This document shows positions 41,736 through 51,536 of a stretch of DNA of 64,000 bases, piece by piece. Every line of letters begins with the position of its first letter. Position 1 is the stretch's first letter. Source of the stretch: Pyrinomonadaceae bacterium. Lineage in GTDB: Bacteria; Acidobacteriota; Blastocatellia; Pyrinomonadales; Pyrinomonadaceae. The translations under genes and the position numbers were made by a program. Below the pieces are notes generated by a model. It was given only the letters and a program-made list of their open reading frames with translations. It did no database searches and had not been told where the DNA came from. The DNA is taken from positions 1,302,001-1,366,000 of the forward strand of contig DASUNM010000023.1 in the NCBI GenBank assembly GCA_036277115.1. Direction: 5' to 3'.

Positions 41736-43016
41736 ATGGAAACGCGCGCCAATCTTTTTCAAGCTACTAATCATGCAACCAGATGGGTTGCCATTGTTGA
41801 CGCCTACTCTTCAGGTAATCTGCTCGCACCTGAATTCAATTCCCGGGGATTCGAGTGCGTTCATATACAAAGCACACCGCAGCTACCTGCTCCGGCCCAT
41901 GGTTCTTTTCATGCGAAAGATTTTAGATCGAACATAGTTCACCAGGGTCAGATCGAGGAAACTCTCGAACACTGCCAACAGTTCAACTTGCAATGCCTGA
42001 TTGCCGGTTCGGAAACTGGCGTCGAGCTTGCCGATTTACTGAGTGAACGACTGGGCCTGCGTTCAAACGGAAGCAAACTCAGCGCTTGTCGGCGGAACAA
42101 GTTTCAGATGGTCGAGCAGGTTAGCAGAAACGGACTTAAAACGATTCCGTCGCTTAGAACCAGCGATTCCAAACTGGCGCTAAGTTGGATTGAAGAAGTA
42201 ACGGGATGGCCGGTAGTAGTTAAGCCGCTGCGGAGCGCGGGTACAGACTCCGTGAGAGTTTGTTCATCGGCCTCGGAATTCCTAACGGTATTCGAGGCCA
42301 ATCTGGGAAAACGTGACAAATTTGGCCAACGGATCGATGACCTGCTCATTCAAAAGACGATCCGCGGCGGAGAATATATTATCGATGCAGTCAGTTGCGA
42401 TGGCCAACATCATGTCACGAACGTTTGGCTCATCGTCAAAGGCGTTCATAATAATGCCGATTTTGTTTGCGAGTACAATCAGTTGCTCGATCACGATGAA
42501 GCCGTCAAGAATGGAAGCGTTGAATATGCGTTGAACGTAATTACGGCCCTTGGAATCAGGCATGGACCAACCCACACGGAGATCTATCGGACGCCGGAAG
42601 GCCCCATCCTGATAGAGTGTGCCTCCAGATTACATGGCGGCGGATTCCCAATCTACAGCAAGGAATGCGTTGGTTATGGCCAAGTCGACTTGACGGCTGA
42701 TGCCTATCTCGACGTGGAAGCCTTCCACAAAAAGGCCCAAGCTCCGTACCAGCGCGGCAAGCACCTGTTTATTGCAGAATTGATCTCCGATGTTGAGGGG
42801 CCACTTAAAGGGCTTTGCACGAAGCAAATCGAATCGCTTCCCTCGTTTTCTTCAATCAAGCTGTCCGTGACGCTTGGCGATCTTATCAACCAAACCGTTG
42901 ACGCCTTTACTTCACCGGGTCACGTGGTTTTGACCCACGCCGATTTTGCGACTATTTGGCGTGACTATAATTATTTAAGATCCATCGAAAGGAAAGGCCT
43001 TCTCTATCAAGTGTAG
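41736..43016 (+). CDS. ATP-grasp ligase, possible L-amino-acid (dipeptide) ligase
   Basis: A 426-residue ATP-grasp enzyme. The N-terminal pre-ATP-grasp domain (about 1-115) binds an amino acid or acyl group. The ATP site has WPVVVKPLRSAGTDSVRV, and the magnesium-binding segment GPTHTEIYRTPEGPILIECASRLHGGG resembles that of BacD-type L-amino-acid ligases, which join two amino acids through an acyl phosphate. Related carboxylate-amine ligases are possible. It follows an MFS gene by 18 bp, and the pair is A+T-richer than its surroundings. No other biosynthetic gene lies nearby, which fits a two-gene dipeptide cassette. Confidence 0.85.
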   Translation: METRANLFQATNHATRWVAIVDAYSSGNLLAPEFNSRGFECVHIQSTPQLPAPAHGSFHAKDFRSNIVHQGQIEETLEHCQQFNLQCLIAGSETGVELADLLSERLGLRSNGSKLSACRRNKFQMVEQVSRNGLKTIPSLRTSDSKLALSWIEEVTGWPVVVKPLRSAGTDSVRVCSSASEFLTVFEANLGKRDKFGQRIDDLLIQKTIRGGEYIIDAVSCDGQHHVTNVWLIVKGVHNNADFVCEYNQLLDHDEAVKNGSVEYALNVITALGIRHGPTHTEIYRTPEGPILIECASRLHGGGFPIYSKECVGYGQVDLTADAYLDVEAFHKKAQAPYQRGKHLFIAELISDVEGPLKGLCTKQIESLPSFSSIKLSVTLGDLINQTVDAFTSPGHVVLTHADFATIWRDYNYLRSIERKGLLYQV

Positions 43017-43336
43017 CGAAGGGCCCGGGCAGTGCTTATTACACGAGTTTCGACTCGCGCGAAGCGGGGCGCACCGCAACTTGTCGGGACCAGTTACAGT
43101 TTCGCGTCCTGTTGGCGTTCGAGAGATGCTACTTCCTGAACAAGACGACTTAACTACTTGAGAGCCTGATTTTCGACGCGCACTCTATTGCGTCGCTCCA
43201 GATCGTGCCAATTGTTTTTGCCCCGGAGTGCGCGGGCAAGTTTCTTCAGTTTCCCTCTTGACTTCCGCGCGTCTCGTGAAGAGACTTAGGCGGCCGTTCC
43301 AACCGTCTACTTTCAAAAACTGCCCGAGGAGTCCTT
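43017..43336. other. Non-coding gap before the S9 peptidase
   Basis: A 320-base region without a credible frame. TTGACT at 43258-43263 is the best -35 but no matching -10 is seen. GAGGAG just before 43337 is the Shine-Dalgarno of the peptidase. Confidence 0.5.
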
Positions 43337-46300
43337 ATGAATAGTTTTAGACGAATCTCCAGATCGAGTGTGGCTCTGGCTTGTGCGCTGGTATTGCTCG
43401 CGACCTCTGTTGCTCAAGTACGCAGTCAGCAATCTGCACAAACTAAGCGTGCCCTTACACACCAGGATTACGACACCTGGCGCTCCATCGTCTCGCCGCA
43501 GATTTCGCGCGACGGAAAATTCGTGGCGTACGCGTACATGGCGCAGGACGCTGACAGCGATGTCGTCGTGCGCAATATCGCTAGCGGAAAAGAGTGGCGC
43601 GCGCCGCGCGGCTACCGGCCACCAGCTCCGCCGCCCGATGTTTCGATTCCCGGCTCCGCGGAACTGGTCGCCGAACAGGCGCGGCTCGTGCGGCCCTGGT
43701 TCACGGCTGACACTCGGTTCGTCGCGTTTGGCATCGAGCCGGCGAAAGCCGAACTCAACAAAGCAAAAAAAGAAAAGAAGCGACCTGAAGAAATGCCGAA
43801 GACCGCGCTCGGGCTCATGGATTTATCGAGCGGCGAAGTTGCGAAGATCGATCGCGTGAAGAGCTTTCAGGTGCCGGAAGATGGATCGGGTTTCATCGCC
43901 TACTTAAAGGAAGCGAAGCCGAGCGGAAACCCGGCCGCGAAGGACGGCGCAGATGCGGGCAAGACGGCCGTGCCGGGCCCGAAAGCAGATCCGTCTCCGC
44001 TAGCGGCAGAGCCCGCACCGACCAGTAGTCCCACCGCGCGCGAGACCGCAATTGCCGGCAAGCCGGCGCCGGGAAGCAGCCCGGCCGTGAGGGAGGGTGC
44101 AAATGCGGGCAGGATGCCCGCGCCCCCAACGGGAAAGAAAAAAGACTACGGCACCGATCTCGTCCTGCGAAACACAACGACGGGCGCTGAGCGAACGTTC
44201 AACGACGTCCTCGACTACACGTTAAGTAAAGACGCGAAGACGCTGGTCTTCACCGTGTCGGCCAAAAAAGAAGAGTCGAACGGCGTCTATGTCGTGTCCA
44301 CCCAAAGCGAGGCAGCACCGGTCGCAGTCATTTCCGGCAAAGGGAAATATCAGAAGCTGACATGGGATGAAGAGCAGACAGAACTTGCGTTTGTCAGCGA
44401 CCGCGACGACGCGGAAGCCAAACAGCCGAAGTTCAAGGTTTACCTATGGGACCGCGGCAGTGCGACGACGGTGCGAGAGGGCGCGAACAGCAACCACACG
44501 AGCCCTGCGGCGCCGATGCCGGCCGTCGAAGTTGTTTCCTCAGCCTCGCCCGGATTCCGAAAGGACTTTGTCGTCAGCGACAAAGCAAATCTCAGTTTCT
44601 CGCTCGATGGCAGTCGTTTGTTCCTTGGTGCTGCGCCTCCCCCCGAGCCGGAGAAGAATGCTGATGAAGAAGTCTCGGCCGACGAGAAAGTCATCGCTGA
44701 TCTCTGGCACTGGAAAGACGACTACATCCAGCCGATTCAACGAGTGCGCGCTGAACAGGAGCGGCAACGATCTTATCGCGCCGTTTACCTGACAAAAGAA
44801 AAAAGATTCGTGCAGCTCGCCGATGAATCGATGGAAAACATCAACCCATCGATTGATGGCCGCTTTGCCGTGGGCAGCGACAACCGCGGCTATCGGATCG
44901 AGAGTGATCACAACCCGGGCTATTCAGACTTCTACGTCATCAATGCCTCTGACGGATCGCGGAAGCTAATTCGCCAGAAGCAACGCGGCGTGTCTCTGTC
45001 GCCCGGCGCGAAGTACGCGATTTTCTTCGACGGCAAAGACTGGAACTCTTATTCAGTCGCCGACGGTCGCGCGTTGAATTTGACGAAAAGCCTCGGCGTG
45101 AATTTTTTCAATGAAGATAACGATTCGCCCGATTTGCCGGGCTCGTACGGCGTGGCCGGTTGGACGAAAGACGATCGCGAGGTTCTGATTTATGACCGCT
45201 ACGACGTATGGGTGGTTTCGGCTGACGGCAGCGGCGCGAAGAATCTTACCGACGGGGTCGGCCGCCGCGACAAACTTGCCTTCCGCTACGTCCGTCTCGA
45301 TCCGAAAGAGCGCTCAATCGATCCCGCCAAGCCTCTGCTGTTGCGCGCTGATAATGAAGAGACTCGCGACGAAGGTTTCTATCGAGAACGCATCGGCGGC
45401 GGTCTGCCGGAAAAGCTTCTGATGGGCGCCAAGGGTTACAACAATCCGACCAAAGCGAAAGACGCCGATGTGTTGATGTTCACAGCGTCGCGCTTTGATG
45501 AGTTTCTCGACGTCTGGGTCAGCGACATTAACTTCAAGAACCCGCGCAAGGTCAGTAACGGTGATGCACAGCGCGCGGGTTTCAATTGGGGCACGGCGGA
45601 ACTTGTGAGCTTCAAGAACACCGACGGCGTGCCTTTGAAGGGCATGCTCCTGAAGCCGGACAACTTTGATCCGAAGAAGAAGTACCCGATGCTCGTGTAC
45701 ATTTACGAGCGGCTCACGCCGGGCCTGCACGGCTTTCGCGCGCCGGGGCCGGGCACTTCGATCAATCCGTCGTATTACGTCAGCAACGGCTATCTCGTCT
45801 TCATGCCGGACATCGTTTATACGACCGGCTATCCCGGGCACAGCGCAATGAAGTGCGTGCTGCCCGCGATTCAGGAAGTGGTGGATCGCGGTTACGTTGA
45901 CGAAAAAGCGATCGGAATTCAGGGACACAGTTGGGGTGGCTACCAAATCGCTTACATGGTCACGCAGACGAATCGCTTCCGTGCGGCTGCACCCGGCGCG
46001 ATCGTGGCAAACATGACCAGCGCCTACAGCGGTATTCGCTGGGGTTCAGGTCTCCCGCGTCAGTTTCAGTACGAGCATTCGCAGTCGCGGATCGGCGGAA
46101 GCCTTTGGGAATATCCGATGCGCTTTCTCGAGAACTCGCCGGTCTTCCGCGCTGATCGCGTCCAGACGCCGCTGCTGATGATTCACAACGATGAAGACGA
46201 CGCGGTGCCATGGTATCAGGGCATCGAGTTTTACCTCGCGCTGCGCCGCCTCGGTAAAGAGGTTTACATGTTCAACTACAACGGCGAGCGGCACGGCCTG

Positions 46301-46471
46301 CGGAAGCGCATCAATCAGAAAGACTACACGCGCCGCCTGCAGGAGTTCTTCGATCATAACCTGAAGGGCGCGCCCGAGCCTGAATGGATGAAGAAAGGAA
46401 TTCCGTTCTTGCAGCGCGAGAAGGAGAAAGAAAAGTATCGCGTAACTACGGACGAGGAGCCGGGACACTGA
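43337..46471 (+). CDS. Secreted S9 prolyl-oligopeptidase-family protein with a repeat-derived insert
   Basis: A 1044-residue exported serine peptidase. The signal peptide (about 1-31) follows GAGGAG. A beta-propeller of WD/PD40-like blades fills most of the protein and the alpha/beta hydrolase domain is at the C-terminus. The nucleophile is Ser865 (QGHSWGGYQ), the acid lies in HNDEDDAVPW (952-955), and the base is His986 (GERHGLRKR). Residues 195-267 are a low-complexity insert (Pro/Ala/Gly, with REGANAGRMPAPP units) encoded by palindromic repeats within the propeller. It probably hydrolyses peptides in the periplasm or outside the cell. Catalytic residues are intact. Confidence 0.93.
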   Translation: MNSFRRISRSSVALACALVLLATSVAQVRSQQSAQTKRALTHQDYDTWRSIVSPQISRDGKFVAYAYMAQDADSDVVVRNIASGKEWRAPRGYRPPAPPPDVSIPGSAELVAEQARLVRPWFTADTRFVAFGIEPAKAELNKAKKEKKRPEEMPKTALGLMDLSSGEVAKIDRVKSFQVPEDGSGFIAYLKEAKPSGNPAAKDGADAGKTAVPGPKADPSPLAAEPAPTSSPTARETAIAGKPAPGSSPAVREGANAGRMPAPPTGKKKDYGTDLVLRNTTTGAERTFNDVLDYTLSKDAKTLVFTVSAKKEESNGVYVVSTQSEAAPVAVISGKGKYQKLTWDEEQTELAFVSDRDDAEAKQPKFKVYLWDRGSATTVREGANSNHTSPAAPMPAVEVVSSASPGFRKDFVVSDKANLSFSLDGSRLFLGAAPPPEPEKNADEEVSADEKVIADLWHWKDDYIQPIQRVRAEQERQRSYRAVYLTKEKRFVQLADESMENINPSIDGRFAVGSDNRGYRIESDHNPGYSDFYVINASDGSRKLIRQKQRGVSLSPGAKYAIFFDGKDWNSYSVADGRALNLTKSLGVNFFNEDNDSPDLPGSYGVAGWTKDDREVLIYDRYDVWVVSADGSGAKNLTDGVGRRDKLAFRYVRLDPKERSIDPAKPLLLRADNEETRDEGFYRERIGGGLPEKLLMGAKGYNNPTKAKDADVLMFTASRFDEFLDVWVSDINFKNPRKVSNGDAQRAGFNWGTAELVSFKNTDGVPLKGMLLKPDNFDPKKKYPMLVYIYERLTPGLHGFRAPGPGTSINPSYYVSNGYLVFMPDIVYTTGYPGHSAMKCVLPAIQEVVDRGYVDEKAIGIQGHSWGGYQIAYMVTQTNRFRAAAPGAIVANMTSAYSGIRWGSGLPRQFQYEHSQSRIGGSLWEYPMRFLENSPVFRADRVQTPLLMIHNDEDDAVPWYQGIEFYLALRRLGKEVYMFNYNGERHGLRKRINQKDYTRRLQEFFDHNLKGAPEPEWMKKGIPFLQREKEKEKYRVTTDEEPGH
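43919..44138. repeat. Palindrome-derived in-frame insert in the S9 gene
   Basis: Several related units, the clearest being GCGGGCA (44105-44111) with TGCCCGC (44115-44121), encode a Gly/Ala/Pro-rich stretch of about 73 residues. A further copy (REGANSNH) occurs near 44466. The same core is found in the ImmA-like gene at 30612-30642. Confidence 0.7.
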
Positions 46472-46494
46472 ATATTAGAGCACGCGGGATCATG

Positions 46495-48357
46495 TCATCG
46501 TCTCTGACTGGTCGATGGCCGTTCCGGTTTCTTTTCAAATACCGCGCGCGCGATTGAGATCATAACGATGGCGCGAGGTGCGTCGCCCGCGAAACTCCTC
46601 GCGGCGTCCAGGGCCTGGTAAAAATTCTCTTCGGCCAGCCTGGCGAAGAGGGTCGACAGATCCGTCGGCTTCGCCAGCTCTGTGCCCATCCGGATACTAA
46701 ACTTCCCTTCGAGCAAGAGGGCCGTGTTCCCGTTCTCTCCGGTGAAGTCCTTGACCGCATTCGCCGACTTCACCATCTCACTCAGCAGTTGCCAGGCGCG
46801 GTCTTTGTCCCATTTCGAAAACTGCGTCAGCAACGCCAACAGGCAATACGCGCGTTCAGGCGTGCCGGCATCGATTCGTCGCGTTTCCGTCAAAGCTTCG
46901 TCCAGCAATTCCAGCGCGCGCGCCTGATTCTTCTCAGCGACGATCGCGGCCGCTTGAATTAGGAAATGAGCGCGCAGAGAACGGGGCAGATCCGCTTTGC
47001 TTAGCAAAGCCAGGGCCTCATCGGCCCGTTTCTTGGCGAGCAGGCTGCGAATAAAACTGTAATCAACAAACCGGCGCAAGCCGGCGCGCGTCTCGAGGTC
47101 CTCGATCTTGTCCACATATTCGCGGGCGCGCGGATCGCCCTCATCAGCCGCTCGCATGGCGGCGAATGCATAGACGCGATCGCGCGCATCGGCACTCTGC
47201 GCCCCTTTAAGCCGCTCGTTCAACTCGTCGTCGAGTCCTTCGCGCCGGCCGTTGTCGTTCATGCCGCGGTTAAGAGAAAGATTGCCGGCGTTCGTCGTTG
47301 CTTGTCCGGCTTCAGGTCCGAGAGCGGCAAGTTGCGCCGCAATGGCCGGCGCGAGATCTGGCGCGTACCGCTGAAACAGCGGCCAGATTCGCGTCGCAAT
47401 AAAGTGAGTGCCAGCACGTCCCGCGGACGATTGCTCGATCTGTGCCAGGGGGCGAAGCAGAATGTTCGCCGCCACTTGAAAGTAACTCTTGCGCAAAGCT
47501 GGTGCGAGATCGGGCGGCGCCTTCGGCGGATAAGAATTGCTCGACGGGATACCGCCGCGTGAAACCACGAGATAGATTGAAGGCGTGAAGGCGTAGCTGG
47601 TAAGCAATGAAACTGTATTGGCGTCCGACGCCGGATCAGCCGCGGACAGCGACAGGAGCGCGGCAAAACGCTGGTCAGCAGCGGCCGCGTTCTTTTCACG
47701 TAGCGATACTAGAAACAGGATCGACCTCTCGGTGGCGCGAACCAGCGCCGGATCGGCAAACTGCAAAGCTCGATCGATCTCGTCCGCTTCCAGAAAACCG
47801 CCGGCGAGCATGAGCCGCTCCGCCATCTCGGCCGCGGACATCTCGGGGCGAGAGGCGGTCGAATTGTTCGCTTCGTCCTTCTCGTTTTTCGCGTTCAACC
47901 TTCGCAGGAACTCTTCACCCAACGCGTGGTCTCGCTTAGCGGCCAACTGCAAAATCTCACGGCGCAGGTTCGTGCGCGGACGCACGGGACGGCCTGGGGC
48001 CACTCTGTCCGGCGCTAAGTTAGTGGACATCGTGGCGCTAATCTCCACGGACTCTGCCACATCCCACGCTCTGCGAAATAAGCTGCGGGCGGCCTCTTTA
48101 TCTTGATCCCAAAGCGCGTCGGCGGTGCGAGCCTGAACACGCGCGCGCAGAGGCTCATCGCGATAACTGCGCGCTTCAATCGCCAACGACTCCAGCATAG
48201 ACAACGCAATCGAGCGGCGCTGGACTGTTTCCGGATCGAGTTCTTTCGTAGCTAGAGGCTGTTTGGTCTTCTGCGGGGCGGGGAGCGACGATGTTTGGGC
48301 TTGAGTGGAAGCGGCAATTAACAACAAGCAGAGCGCTGCAAGGCGAATGCGGTTCAT
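46495..48357 (-). CDS. Secreted helical protein of unknown function
   Basis: A 620-residue exported protein. The start is set at MNRIRLAALCLLLIA (48357), preceded by AGGAG. After the signal peptide (about 1-20) the chain is almost wholly alpha-helical and rich in Ala/Arg/Glu, with pairs such as SRKALELLDEALTE-like segments that suggest TPR- or HEAT-like superhelices. No catalytic motif is evident. It is convergent with the S9 peptidase gene. I do not recognise the family. Confidence 0.75.
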   Translation of the reverse strand: MNRIRLAALCLLLIAASTQAQTSSLPAPQKTKQPLATKELDPETVQRRSIALSMLESLAIEARSYRDEPLRARVQARTADALWDQDKEAARSLFRRAWDVAESVEISATMSTNLAPDRVAPGRPVRPRTNLRREILQLAAKRDHALGEEFLRRLNAKNEKDEANNSTASRPEMSAAEMAERLMLAGGFLEADEIDRALQFADPALVRATERSILFLVSLREKNAAAADQRFAALLSLSAADPASDANTVSLLTSYAFTPSIYLVVSRGGIPSSNSYPPKAPPDLAPALRKSYFQVAANILLRPLAQIEQSSAGRAGTHFIATRIWPLFQRYAPDLAPAIAAQLAALGPEAGQATTNAGNLSLNRGMNDNGRREGLDDELNERLKGAQSADARDRVYAFAAMRAADEGDPRAREYVDKIEDLETRAGLRRFVDYSFIRSLLAKKRADEALALLSKADLPRSLRAHFLIQAAAIVAEKNQARALELLDEALTETRRIDAGTPERAYCLLALLTQFSKWDKDRAWQLLSEMVKSANAVKDFTGENGNTALLLEGKFSIRMGTELAKPTDLSTLFARLAEENFYQALDAARSFAGDAPRAIVMISIARAVFEKKPERPSTSQRR

Positions 48358-48530
48358 TGCTATCTCCTGATTTATCTGCGACACAGGGGGGAGCCTGCTG
48401 CTATCGCGGGTACTCTAACCTTCGATCGAGGCAGGGTCAAAAAAGCTCGGACCTGCCGGACTTGAACTACCACGTTCAGCGCCCGATGCGTTGTTACCCT
48501 TGATCAAATGTAGAAAGCTTTCAGGTGCAA

Positions 48531-48560
48531 AAAGAAAGCGGCCAAGAGGCCGCCTTCTTT
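48531..48560 (-). terminator. Terminator of the blaI-M56 operon
   Basis: GCGGCC (48538-48543) and GGCCGC (48548-48553) form a stem with an AAGA loop, flanked by AAAGAA and TTCTTT. Read on the minus strand the stem is followed by TTTCTTTTTG. It lies 25 bp after the M56 stop. Confidence 0.8.
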
Positions 48561-48584
48561 ATTGTCAAATGTGCGAATTTAGGC

Positions 48585-51152
48585 TTACTGTACGCTGAAG
48601 CTATAAACGAGCTGGCCTGAAACGCTAACCGGCTGTCCTTGTAGAAAAGTTGGCGAAAATTTCGCCTGGCGCGCGGCCGTCGTCGCCGCTCCTTGCAACA
48701 AAGGATGTCCAGAGATTGGCCGCGCAGAAACCACGTTTCCCTGCTCATCGACAGCGATTTGAACCGTCACAGCGCCCCCGGCGCGCGCAGCCCGGGCGAT
48801 ATCCGGATATACAGGCAAGGGCAAACTAGTGGCCTTACCATTCAGTACGCCGCCTTCAATCATGGTACCGGTTCTTATGATCGGCTTTTTCTCGTCTTCA
48901 GTCTTGAGAATCGTTCCGTCTAAAGCGCTAATCCAAACGTACTTCGTCGCAGTTTTGTCGCCTTCACTAACGATAATCACGACGTGATAGAACACTGGTC
49001 CGTCTTTGTCACGACCCAGGCTACACGCCAGGACTTTGCCAGGATATTTGCTGGTGGCGACTTGAATCGCGCGATCCATCGTGATGACTGCGCCCTGGGC
49101 CAACTCGGCTTGCCGGCGAGCTCGATCTTCCTGCGTTCCCGTCTCTCGCTCTCTGCGCAGACGCAATTCGCGAAGGGCACTATCATTACCGGCGCCTGCG
49201 CCGCTGCCCTGCCCACTGGAATTACCCGCGCCTTCACCAGACCCCTGACTGAAAATATACGTGCCTGATCCCTGGCCCTTTCCATCGCCCTTACCCTCAC
49301 CATAACCCATGACAAAGGTATGTTTGGATTCCAGGGAGAAATAAAACTCAACCAGAAGCGTCTCAGAAACCGGTTGACCATCCTTCAGCGCCGGCTCAAA
49401 ACGCATCTGACCCGCAGCTTCAATAGCGGCCTGATCCATTGAAGGATGCAGCGACCTCCAAACCTTTATGTCCGTGGGATTGCCTTCGCGGTCTACGACC
49501 ATTGTAAGCACGACTGAGCCTTTGATGTTCTTTTCACGAGCGTCCGCGGGATAGACCGGCTCGACGCGCCGAATGACTCTGGGCCGGCGTGTCTGTGGAT
49601 TAGCGGCGTAGTATTGCTGTTCCAGCGACTTCTGAGCTTCCAGGTACTTCTTCGCATATTGCATCTCCGAAGATTCCTCGTACTTCGTCAGGAGCTCAGC
49701 AAATCTCTTGTGCGCCTCACGATATCGGTCTGCGTTTGCTCCTTCCTGTTGTTGATACTTTTGCAAGAGTCGCTGGTGCTCATCCAGGTTCTGCTGGACT
49801 TGGCGCAGTCTGGCTTTAGCTTCGTCCATCGCTTTCGGGTCCAACTGCTGGTTCTGCTGCATGAGCCTTTGGTGCTCTTCAAGATTCTTCTGGACTTCGC
49901 GCAATCTCTGTTCAATTTCCCTTCGCGCTGACGGATTAGCCACGCGCTCTTCTTCTTTTAGCTTTTGAACTTGCTCAAACATTTCCGCGCGCAATCGTGC
50001 CTGTTTCTCCTCTTCCTTCTGATCACGACTTTGCGCGTACCCTACGGCTTCCTGCTGGTTGATCTCGAAACTTAACGCGAATGGAGTCGCCGCGATGCAG
50101 GGAACGGCGAGGAGCAGCGATGCGATTAAGAGCAAAATATTTTTGCGCCGGCCAGTAAGTTTGCGTGATTTAAGTAGAGACATGATTCTTCCCTCCAGGT
50201 TATCGGATTCGACAATGCCGATCGTGGTATCGGCGGCCATGCGGGGAGTAAGCGGCGCAGTCCCAATCATCCGCACCAGGGAACGCGCATAAACATCGGG
50301 TCGCACCAGTTTTGAAGTTACCCGTTCGTCGCAGCAGAGTTCGCGGGTCTGCCGAATACGCCGGCGAATCAACCAGGCGGCCGGGTGAAACCACACCGGA
50401 AGATAAACGAACTCGTAAACAAGGTTCGTGAGATAGTCGCGGCGCTGAATATGAACCAACTCGTGTCCGACCGCTGAAATCAAAAGGTTCTCATCGATCT
50501 CAAGCAACAGTGATTGCGGCAGAATGATGACGGGACGAAAGACGCCAAGCGTGATGGGTACGGGAATCGAGCTTGAACACAGGACGCGGACTCGTCGCGT
50601 CGCGATCGCCCGCCCACAAGTCTCGATAATCGACTTTGCCGATTCAGGAAGTTCTATTTCGAACGCTCCGCGCACGATCTTGCGGGTCTGGCGCCAGGCC
50701 CGAGCGAGTCTCAGCAACGCATATAAAACCAACAGGGCATAAATTGCCACGACCGCTGCGGCGAGACGGAACTTAACCGGGATCGGCGACGACCAATTTC
50801 GTTCGGTGGTTGTCGGAGCAGTCGGGGCCACGGTCGCAGCCGGAGTTTTTTCTTCAGCCGCTTGGATCTCGTCGCCCGCAAGCGAAGATATTCGGGTAAC
50901 AACCACCGGTACATGTTCGGTTGTGGGCGGCGTGGAGATTGAGACTCGCGGCGGCGCGGTAAAATTGGGTGTGCTGCTGAGCACTGGTAGCAACAGCATC
51001 AAGAACAAAGCAACCACCCAAACCGTGTGCCGGTAACGAGCCGCGGTGCCGGTCAGGATCCGGTCGCACAAAGATGCCATTGCGGCAATCAGAAGAATCT
51101 GCCACGAAGCATTCAGCAGAAAAGTTAACAGGAACTGCGAAAAGGTTCTCAC
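48585..51152 (-). CDS. BlaR1-like M56 peptidase fused to TonB, PepSY and TonB domains
   Basis: An 855-residue membrane sensor-protease. Four membrane helices surround the M56 zinc site HELVH (230-234) in VGHELVHIQRRDY. Residues about 375-505 form a Gln/Glu-rich coiled coil. A TonB C-terminal domain follows (VEPVYPADAREKNIKGSVVLTMVVDREG), then a Gly/Ser linker with a short PepSY-like stretch (AIQVATSKYPGKVLACSLGRD), and a second TonB C-terminal domain ends the protein (PVYPDIARAARAGGAVTVQIAVDEQG). There is no penicillin-binding sensor domain, so the signal is not a beta-lactam. It is coupled to a BlaI repressor by a 4-bp overlap; cleavage of BlaI after envelope sensing is likely. Confidence 0.88.
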   Translation of the reverse strand: MRTFSQFLLTFLLNASWQILLIAAMASLCDRILTGTAARYRHTVWVVALFLMLLLPVLSSTPNFTAPPRVSISTPPTTEHVPVVVTRISSLAGDEIQAAEEKTPAATVAPTAPTTTERNWSSPIPVKFRLAAAVVAIYALLVLYALLRLARAWRQTRKIVRGAFEIELPESAKSIIETCGRAIATRRVRVLCSSSIPVPITLGVFRPVIILPQSLLLEIDENLLISAVGHELVHIQRRDYLTNLVYEFVYLPVWFHPAAWLIRRRIRQTRELCCDERVTSKLVRPDVYARSLVRMIGTAPLTPRMAADTTIGIVESDNLEGRIMSLLKSRKLTGRRKNILLLIASLLLAVPCIAATPFALSFEINQQEAVGYAQSRDQKEEEKQARLRAEMFEQVQKLKEEERVANPSARREIEQRLREVQKNLEEHQRLMQQNQQLDPKAMDEAKARLRQVQQNLDEHQRLLQKYQQQEGANADRYREAHKRFAELLTKYEESSEMQYAKKYLEAQKSLEQQYYAANPQTRRPRVIRRVEPVYPADAREKNIKGSVVLTMVVDREGNPTDIKVWRSLHPSMDQAAIEAAGQMRFEPALKDGQPVSETLLVEFYFSLESKHTFVMGYGEGKGDGKGQGSGTYIFSQGSGEGAGNSSGQGSGAGAGNDSALRELRLRRERETGTQEDRARRQAELAQGAVITMDRAIQVATSKYPGKVLACSLGRDKDGPVFYHVVIIVSEGDKTATKYVWISALDGTILKTEDEKKPIIRTGTMIEGGVLNGKATSLPLPVYPDIARAARAGGAVTVQIAVDEQGNVVSARPISGHPLLQGAATTAARQAKFSPTFLQGQPVSVSGQLVYSFSVQ

Positions 51153-51526
51153 TTCGATCCCTCTTCTTCCAGAAGCTTTTGCAGGCGCGCCAACTTCTTC
51201 GGGGTGAGGTGTTTTGTTTCCAGCAGACTCATGACCAGACTCTCAGCCGACCCGCCAAACAAGCGGTCGAGAATGTCGCTCATGTGCTCTCCCGTGACGT
51301 GACTCCGGCTGACGACAGGTTTGTAAAAATACGCGCGGTCCTTCATCGCACGCTGCACTTTGCTTTTGCGATGCAGAATATTCAGCACGGTCTGAACAGT
51401 TGTATACGCCAGTTCGCGCTTTAAATTCCGCTGGACAGTCTGGACGTTAGCGGGACCGTGCTCCCAAAGCACATGCATGATTTCCAGCTCGAGCGGAGTC
51501 AAATGTTCGGCTTTTCGTCGTGCCAA
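51149..51526 (-). CDS. BlaI/MecI-family transcriptional repressor
   Basis: A 125-residue winged-helix repressor (LTPLELEIMHVLWEHGPANVQTVQRNLKRELAYTTVQTVLNIL) with a helical C-terminal dimerisation region. Translation starts at TTG (51526), nine bases after AGGAGG; that Shine-Dalgarno is itself part of the downstream palindromic operator. The M56 gene overlaps by 4 bp. In this family the partner protease cuts the repressor after signal sensing. Clear operators flank its promoter. Confidence 0.92.
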   Translation of the reverse strand: MARRKAEHLTPLELEIMHVLWEHGPANVQTVQRNLKRELAYTTVQTVLNILHRKSKVQRAMKDRAYFYKPVVSRSHVTGEHMSDILDRLFGGSAESLVMSLLETKHLTPKKLARLQKLLEEEGSK

Positions 51527-51536
51527 TGTCGCCAGC

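Noticed and set aside
43258..43286. Promoter for the S9 peptidase at TTGACT
   Set aside because: No acceptable -10 at 16-18 bases downstream.
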